A DNA stretch of 11,653 nucleotides from Lachnospiraceae bacterium. Lineage in GTDB: Bacteria > Bacillota > Clostridia > Lachnospirales > Lachnospiraceae. This document shows, piece after piece, positions 8,328 to 11,653 of this stretch. Every line of letters begins with the position of its first letter. Within the stretch, counting starts at the first letter, position 1. The DNA lies in the NCBI GenBank assembly GCA_900759225.1, contig CAAEUM010000238.1:1-11653 (forward strand), in the 5' to 3' direction. A program made the position numbers and the translations under genes. A model generated the notes under the pieces. That model had not been told where the DNA came from. It saw only the letters and a list, made by a program, of their open reading frames with translations, and ran no database searches.

Positions 8328-9593
8328 ATGAGGGAATATGATATTGTGATCATCGGCGGCGGTCCTGCGGGCCTTGCTGCAGCAGTCAGTGCCAGGGATA
8401 ACGGGATAGAGAGCATCCTGATCCTGGAGCGTGATAAGGAGCTGGGAGGCATTTTAAACCAGTGCATTCACAATGGTTTCGGCCTTCACACCTTTAAGGA
8501 GGAGCTGACAGGGCCGGAATATGCCGCTCGTTTTGAGAAAGAGGTATTAAAACGGAACATAGAATACAAATTAAATACCATGGTAATGGATATCAGCCCT
8601 TCAAGGGTTGTGACGGCTATGAACCGGGAGGAAGGCCTGTTTGAGATTCAGGCAAAGGCAGTTATTCTGGCGATGGGCTGCAGGGAGCGTTCCAGAGGCG
8701 CCTTAAATATCCCGGGCTATCGTCCTGCCGGTATTTTCTCCGCAGGGACAGCCCAGCGCCTTGTAAATATGGAGGGATATATGCCGGGCCGCAAGGTAGT
8801 TATTTTAGGCTCCGGGGATATCGGGCTCATTATGGCAAGAAGAATGACACTGGAGGGGGCCCAGGTACAGGTAGTAGCAGAGCTGATGCCTTATTCCGGC
8901 GGCTTAAAGAGGAATATTGTCCAGTGCCTGGATGATTATGGGATCCCTTTAAAGCTGAGTCACACAGTAGTAGATATTAAGGGGCGGGAGCGGCTGGAGG
9001 GCATTACCCTGGCCCAGGTAGATTCAAACGGAAAGCCCATACCTGGAACGGAGGAGGAGTATGAATGCGATACCCTGCTTCTGTCAGTCGGACTGATCCC
9101 GGAAAATGAGCTTTCAAGAGGGATGGGAGTGGATATAAATCCAGTCACATCAGGACCGGTTGTTAATGAGAGTCTGGAAACCAGCATCCCTGGTGTCTTT
9201 GCCTGCGGAAATGTGCTCCATGTCCATGATCTGGTTGATTTTGTGTCGGAAGAGGCGGCAGCAGCAGGAAAAAGTGCAGCGATCTATGTAAAGGCAGAAA
9301 AGCAAGGGAAGAACGAGGGAGAGATTTCTTTAAAGGCAGTGGACGGTGTCCGCTATACAGTGCCCTGCACGATCCGTCCGGAATATATGGAGGATACCCA
9401 GATCGTGCGCTTCCGCGTTGGAAACGTGTTTAAAAACTGCTATATCGGAGTATACTTTGATGAGGAGAGGGTAATGCACAGAAAGCGTCCGGTCATGGCC
9501 CCTGGTGAGATGGAGGAGATAAAGCTGGAAAAGGAGAAGCTTCTGTTGCATCCGGAACTGAAAACAATTACAATAAAGGTAGAGGAGGCATAG
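8328..9593 (+). CDS. GlpB-like FAD/NAD(P)-dependent oxidoreductase, partner of the GlpA-like subunit
   Basis: This 421-residue pyridine-nucleotide-disulfide-type flavoprotein has two Rossmann motifs: GGGPAG (10-15) for FAD, followed by LERDKELGGILNQC, and GSGDIG (161-166) for NAD(P). A late segment, ETSIPGVFACGNVLHVHDLVDFVSEE across two motifs, places the flavin tail as in thioredoxin-reductase-like enzymes. Length is close to E. coli GlpB (419), although GlpB itself is built differently. In many anaerobes this gene lies between a GlpA-like gene and a DUF1667 gene, as here, so I infer a three-subunit anaerobic G3P dehydrogenase in which this subunit exchanges electrons with NAD(P). AAGGGAG precedes the start. 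No redox-active CxxC of a thioredoxin reductase is seen, so it is not TrxB. The precise acceptor is unproven. Confidence 0.8.
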   Translation: MREYDIVIIGGGPAGLAAAVSARDNGIESILILERDKELGGILNQCIHNGFGLHTFKEELTGPEYAARFEKEVLKRNIEYKLNTMVMDISPSRVVTAMNREEGLFEIQAKAVILAMGCRERSRGALNIPGYRPAGIFSAGTAQRLVNMEGYMPGRKVVILGSGDIGLIMARRMTLEGAQVQVVAELMPYSGGLKRNIVQCLDDYGIPLKLSHTVVDIKGRERLEGITLAQVDSNGKPIPGTEEEYECDTLLLSVGLIPENELSRGMGVDINPVTSGPVVNESLETSIPGVFACGNVLHVHDLVDFVSEEAAAAGKSAAIYVKAEKQGKNEGEISLKAVDGVRYTVPCTIRPEYMEDTQIVRFRVGNVFKNCYIGVYFDEERVMHRKRPVMAPGEMEEIKLEKEKLLLHPELKTITIKVEEA

Positions 9594-9596
9594 GCC

Positions 9597-9953
9597 ATGG
9601 AAAAACGGGAATTGATCTGTATCGGATGTCCGATGGGCTGCCCTCTGACTGTGGAGCTTGAGGGAAGCGAAATTATAAGCGTCACAGGCTATACCTGTAA
9701 ACGCGGTGATGTGTATGCCAGGAAGGAAGTGACAAACCCAACCCGGATCGTCACGTCTACCGTAAAGGTGGAAAACGGGACTGCAGATATGGTATCCGTA
9801 AAAACCCGGGAGGATATACCCAAGGATAAAATTTTTGATTGTGTAAAAGCCCTAAAGGGGGTTACGGTAAAGGCCCCAGTTCATATTGGTGATGTGATCC
9901 TATCCAATGTGGCAGGTACAGGTGTGGATATTGTAGCAACAAAAGATGTATAG
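9597..9953 (+). CDS. DUF1667 Cys4 protein, probable Fe-S subunit of the anaerobic G3P dehydrogenase
   Basis: This 118-residue protein has a cysteine pattern C8-x2-C11-x3-C15 (CIGCPMGCPL) with a fourth cysteine C34 in GYTCKRGD. It is the layout of the N-terminal [4Fe-4S] site of molybdopterin oxidoreductases, shrunk to a small protein. This is the DUF1667 family, regularly found after GlpA-like and GlpB-like genes in anaerobes. The start is only 3 bases after the previous stop, and its GAGGAGG ribosome binding site lies inside the upstream gene, so translation is probably coupled. I infer a small Fe-S electron-transfer or assembly subunit. The biochemical role is not shown by the sequence. The C-terminal half (VKTREDIPKDKIFDCVKAL onward) contains one more cysteine and no recognised motif. 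Confidence 0.83.
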   Translation: MEKRELICIGCPMGCPLTVELEGSEIISVTGYTCKRGDVYARKEVTNPTRIVTSTVKVENGTADMVSVKTREDIPKDKIFDCVKALKGVTVKAPVHIGDVILSNVAGTGVDIVATKDV

Positions 9954-9984
9954 GAACCGTAAAAGCATTGCAGGAGGGGAAAGA

Positions 9985-10176
9985 ATGGAGAAAAAATTGG
10001 GACTCAACAATATGAACGGATTGACCGAAAATGAGGACAAAACCTGTGGACTGAACGATATGAATTGTGTGGAGGATGAGGCTACAAAGACCTGCGGGCT
10101 TAACGACATGAACTGTGTGGAAGAGGATGAGGATAAGACCTGCGGACTGAATGACATGAACTGTCTCGGCGAATAA
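9985..10176 (+). CDS. 63-residue Cys-rich acidic tandem-repeat peptide (CGLNDMNC repeats), function unknown
   Basis: I do not recognise this gene. It starts at ATG 9985, 4 bases after AGGAGGGGA; an in-frame ATG at 9946 lacks a ribosome binding site and overlaps the preceding gene. After Met-Glu-Lys-Lys come four units in an exact 16-residue period (from residues 5, 21, 37 and 53). Units 2-4 share the identical core CGLNDMNC followed by an acidic linker ending Lys-Thr; unit 1 is a cysteine-free version, LGLNNMNG. The six cysteines (21, 28, 37, 44, 53, 60) form three CX6C pairs. There are 16 acidic and 5 lysine residues, no signal peptide and no membrane segment. It sits 31 bases after DUF1667 and 21 before dhaK, so it is probably co-expressed with both. 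Possible roles are a metal- or Fe-S-binding thiol peptide, a complex scaffold, or a multi-core modified-peptide precursor, though no maturase is nearby. Confidence 0.78.
   Translation: MEKKLGLNNMNGLTENEDKTCGLNDMNCVEDEATKTCGLNDMNCVEEDEDKTCGLNDMNCLGE
9997..10173 (+). repeat. 48-base in-frame tandem repeats (3.7 units) inside the small peptide gene
   Basis: Units begin at 9997, 10045, 10093 and 10141, each 48 bases apart with no insertions or deletions; the last is cut short by the stop. Between units 2 and 3 the eight core codons (CGLNDMNC) differ at five synonymous positions and at none that change an amino acid. Between units 3 and 4 there are three synonymous differences and again none non-synonymous. 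Unit 1 differs more and lacks both cysteines. The array is therefore old and held by selection on the peptide rather than a recent DNA duplication. Confidence 0.85.
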
Positions 10177-10197
10177 TGAGGAAAAGGGGGCATTGCA

Positions 10198-11190
10198 ATG
10201 AAAAAATTTATCAATGATGTGGCACAGGTGGAAAACCAGATGATACAGGGGATGGTAAAGGCATATCCTGAGTACCTCCGGAAGCTGGACTGTGGGAATG
10301 TAGTAGTGCGCGCAAAGAAAAAGGAAGGGAAGGTAGCTCTTATAAGCGGCGGAGGAAGCGGTCATGAGCCGGCTCATGGCGGTTATGTAGGCGCCGGAAT
10401 GCTGGACGGGGCAGTTGCAGGGGCTGTGTTTACATCCCCTACCCCGGACCAGATTTATGAGGGCATTAAGGCCATTGCTACAGACGCCGGCGTACTGATG
10501 GTAGTAAAAAACTATACAGGCGATGTAATGAATTTTGAGATGGCTGCTGAGATGGCCCAGATGGAGGGCATCAATGTGGCACAGGTGGTAACCAATGATG
10601 ATGTGGCGGTAAAAGACAGTCTTTACACCGTTGGACGCCGCGGGGTTGCAGGCACTGTTTTTGTACATAAAATTGCAGGAGCCAAGGCAGAGGCAGGCGG
10701 AAGCCTTGAGGAGGTCCAGAGGGTAGCGCAGAAGGTGATCGACAATGTTCGTACCATGGGAGCTGCTATTGAGCCATGTACTGTCCCGGCAGCAGGAAAG
10801 CCTGGCTTTGAGCTGGCTGAGGATGAGATGGAGGTTGGAATCGGGATCCATGGAGAGCCGGGAACCCACAGGGAGCCCATGAAGACCGCAGATGAGATTG
10901 CAGATATGCTTTTAGAGCGGATCCTGGAGGACATTGATTATAAAAACAGCGAGGTTGCCCTTATGATCAATGGTTCCGGCGCAACGCCTCTGATGGAGCT
11001 GTTTATTATTAACAACCGTGTGGCAGATGTACTGGCCCAGAGGGGAATCCGTGTTTACAAAACACTGGTGGGAGAATACATGACCTCCATTGAGATGCAG
11101 GGATTTTCTATTTCTCTGTTAAAGCTGGATGAGGAGCTGAAGGAGCTTCTTGACGCACCTGCAGATACACCTGCATATAAGCAGCTGTAA
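10198..11190 (+). CDS. dhaK: Dihydroxyacetone kinase subunit DhaK
   Basis: DhaK is the substrate-binding subunit of dihydroxyacetone kinase, which makes DHAP. The 330 residues match the usual single-domain subunit. The active site is complete: H56 in GGGSGHEPAH, D109 in YTGDVMNFE, and H218 in GIGIHGEPG, the histidine that binds dihydroxyacetone as a covalent hemiaminal in E. coli DhaK. AAGGGGG lies 7 bases before the start. DhaK and DhaL are separate genes here, as in PTS-dependent enzymes where a third protein, DhaM, supplies phosphate; in ATP-dependent enzymes the K and L domains are usually fused. DhaM, if present, would be beyond the window. Together with the glp genes this gives a second entry to DHAP. 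Confidence 0.96.
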   Translation: MKKFINDVAQVENQMIQGMVKAYPEYLRKLDCGNVVVRAKKKEGKVALISGGGSGHEPAHGGYVGAGMLDGAVAGAVFTSPTPDQIYEGIKAIATDAGVLMVVKNYTGDVMNFEMAAEMAQMEGINVAQVVTNDDVAVKDSLYTVGRRGVAGTVFVHKIAGAKAEAGGSLEEVQRVAQKVIDNVRTMGAAIEPCTVPAAGKPGFELAEDEMEVGIGIHGEPGTHREPMKTADEIADMLLERILEDIDYKNSEVALMINGSGATPLMELFIINNRVADVLAQRGIRVYKTLVGEYMTSIEMQGFSISLLKLDEELKELLDAPADTPAYKQL

Positions 11191-11211
11191 TGAGGGAGAT
11201 ATAATACACAT

Positions 11212-11252
11212 CCGCAGCATCTCTGCTTTTACAGGCAGGGTGCTGCGGTTTT
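11212..11252 (+). terminator. Terminator-like hairpin between dhaK and dhaL (possible attenuator)
   Basis: CCGCAGCA (11212-11219) and CTCTGC (11221-11226) pair with TGCTGCGG (11241-11248) and GCAGGG (11235-11240): 14 base pairs including one wobble, one bulged T and an 8-base loop. Only four Ts follow, so it is a weak terminator or an mRNA 3'-end stabiliser. dhaL starts 20 bases later, and its ribosome binding site is outside the stem. Confidence 0.55.
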
Positions 11253-11272
11253 GGAAAAGAGAGGGAAAACAG

Positions 11273-11653
11273 ATGGCAGACAGTAAAAAGGTATTGGAAG
11301 CAATTATGGCAATCGGACGTAAAATGGAGGAGGAAAAGGAATATCTGACAGAGCTTGACCAGCCTATAGGGGACAGTGACCATGGAATCAATCTTGCCAG
11401 AGGCTTTGGGGCAGTACAGGATAAGCTTCCCGCGATGGAAGGAAAAGACATCGGTACAATTTTAAAGACAGTGGGAATGACCCTTGTGTCAACGGTTGGC
11501 GGAGCCTCCGGCCCTCTTTACGGTACTGCTTATATGAAGGCGGGAATGGTCCTGGCAGGGAAAGAGGAGATGGGCCTTCCTGAGTTTTTGGAAGCTGTGA
11601 AGGCAGCAGTGGAGGGAGTAGAGCAGAGAGGAAAGGCAAAGCTGGGGGAGGCA
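11273..11653 (+). CDS. dhaL: Dihydroxyacetone kinase subunit DhaL, 3' end outside the window
   Basis: The first 127 residues of DhaL, the nucleotide-binding subunit that phosphorylates dihydroxyacetone held by DhaK, are visible; the frame is open to the window edge. The full family length is about 205-215 residues. The Mg-ADP site motif is present as ELDQPIGDSDHGINLARGF, with three aspartates (D29, D34, D36) placed as the metal ligands of DhaL. Further on, STVGGASGPLYGTAYMKAG is the conserved phosphate-binding segment. The ATG at 11273 follows GAGAGGG at 7 bases. In PTS-dependent systems this subunit keeps ADP permanently bound and is rephosphorylated by DhaM. Whether that holds here depends on sequence beyond the window. 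Confidence 0.94.
   Translation, partial: MADSKKVLEAIMAIGRKMEEEKEYLTELDQPIGDSDHGINLARGFGAVQDKLPAMEGKDIGTILKTVGMTLVSTVGGASGPLYGTAYMKAGMVLAGKEEMGLPEFLEAVKAAVEGVEQRGKAKLGEA

Noticed and set aside
9997..10173. The 48-base repeats as a CRISPR array or DNA-level satellite
   Set aside because: The units have no constant repeat with variable spacers. They keep reading frame exactly and differ mainly at synonymous sites, so they are protein repeats.
9862..10869. 335-codon open frame on the minus strand across DUF1667, the repeat peptide and dhaK
   Set aside because: It is antisense to three well-supported genes. Its middle section is only the mirror of the 48-base repeats, and it has no recognisable domain. 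The length follows from codon bias of the + strand genes.

Overview
The window is one face of a Firmicutes (Clostridia) chromosome. All recognisable genes are on the + strand, spacing is tight, and strong purine-rich ribosome binding sites precede nearly every start. Moderate GC, a GlpP-type glycerol regulator, a GlpA-like/GlpB-like/DUF1667 trio and separate DhaK and DhaL subunits suggest a gut Lachnospiraceae (Clostridium XIVa / Enterocloster-like). The genus is an inference; no rRNA is present.

Region 1 (1-3394) is mostly housekeeping: the 3' end of lepA (elongation factor 4), hemW (radical-SAM heme chaperone), an AlkD-like DNA-alkylation-repair HEAT-repeat protein, and a stand-alone AhpF-N-terminal-like tandem thioredoxin-fold protein with a CHYC active site.

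Region 2 (3395-11653) is a glycerol / glycerol-3-phosphate / dihydroxyacetone catabolic locus. A good promoter (TTGAAA-17-TATATT) drives a leader with an intrinsic terminator, followed by glpP (G3P-responsive antiterminator), glpK (glycerol kinase) and glpF (glycerol facilitator). After a second terminator-like structure come a GlpA-like FAD enzyme with a C-terminal BFD-type Fe-S domain, a GlpB-like FAD/NAD(P) oxidoreductase and a DUF1667 Cys4 protein. Next are a 63-residue Cys-rich tandem-repeat peptide, dhaK, and dhaL, which is cut by the window end. GlpF would admit glycerol, GlpK would phosphorylate it, and the GlpA-like/GlpB-like/DUF1667 trio would oxidise G3P to DHAP without oxygen. DhaK/DhaL would bring dihydroxyacetone in at DHAP. 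G3P sensed by GlpP would open the terminators.

Two points stand out. The first is the small acidic peptide at 9985-10176: four units in an exact 16-residue period, three of them carrying the identical core CGLNDMNC. The cores differ at the DNA level only by synonymous changes, so the peptide is under selection; I know of no described function. The second is a pair of similar RNA elements (GAGAGCA ... CAGAAA ... CATGCTCT), one before glpP and one between glpF and the GlpA-like gene. Each is embedded in or overlaps an intrinsic terminator, which makes them candidate GlpP targets.
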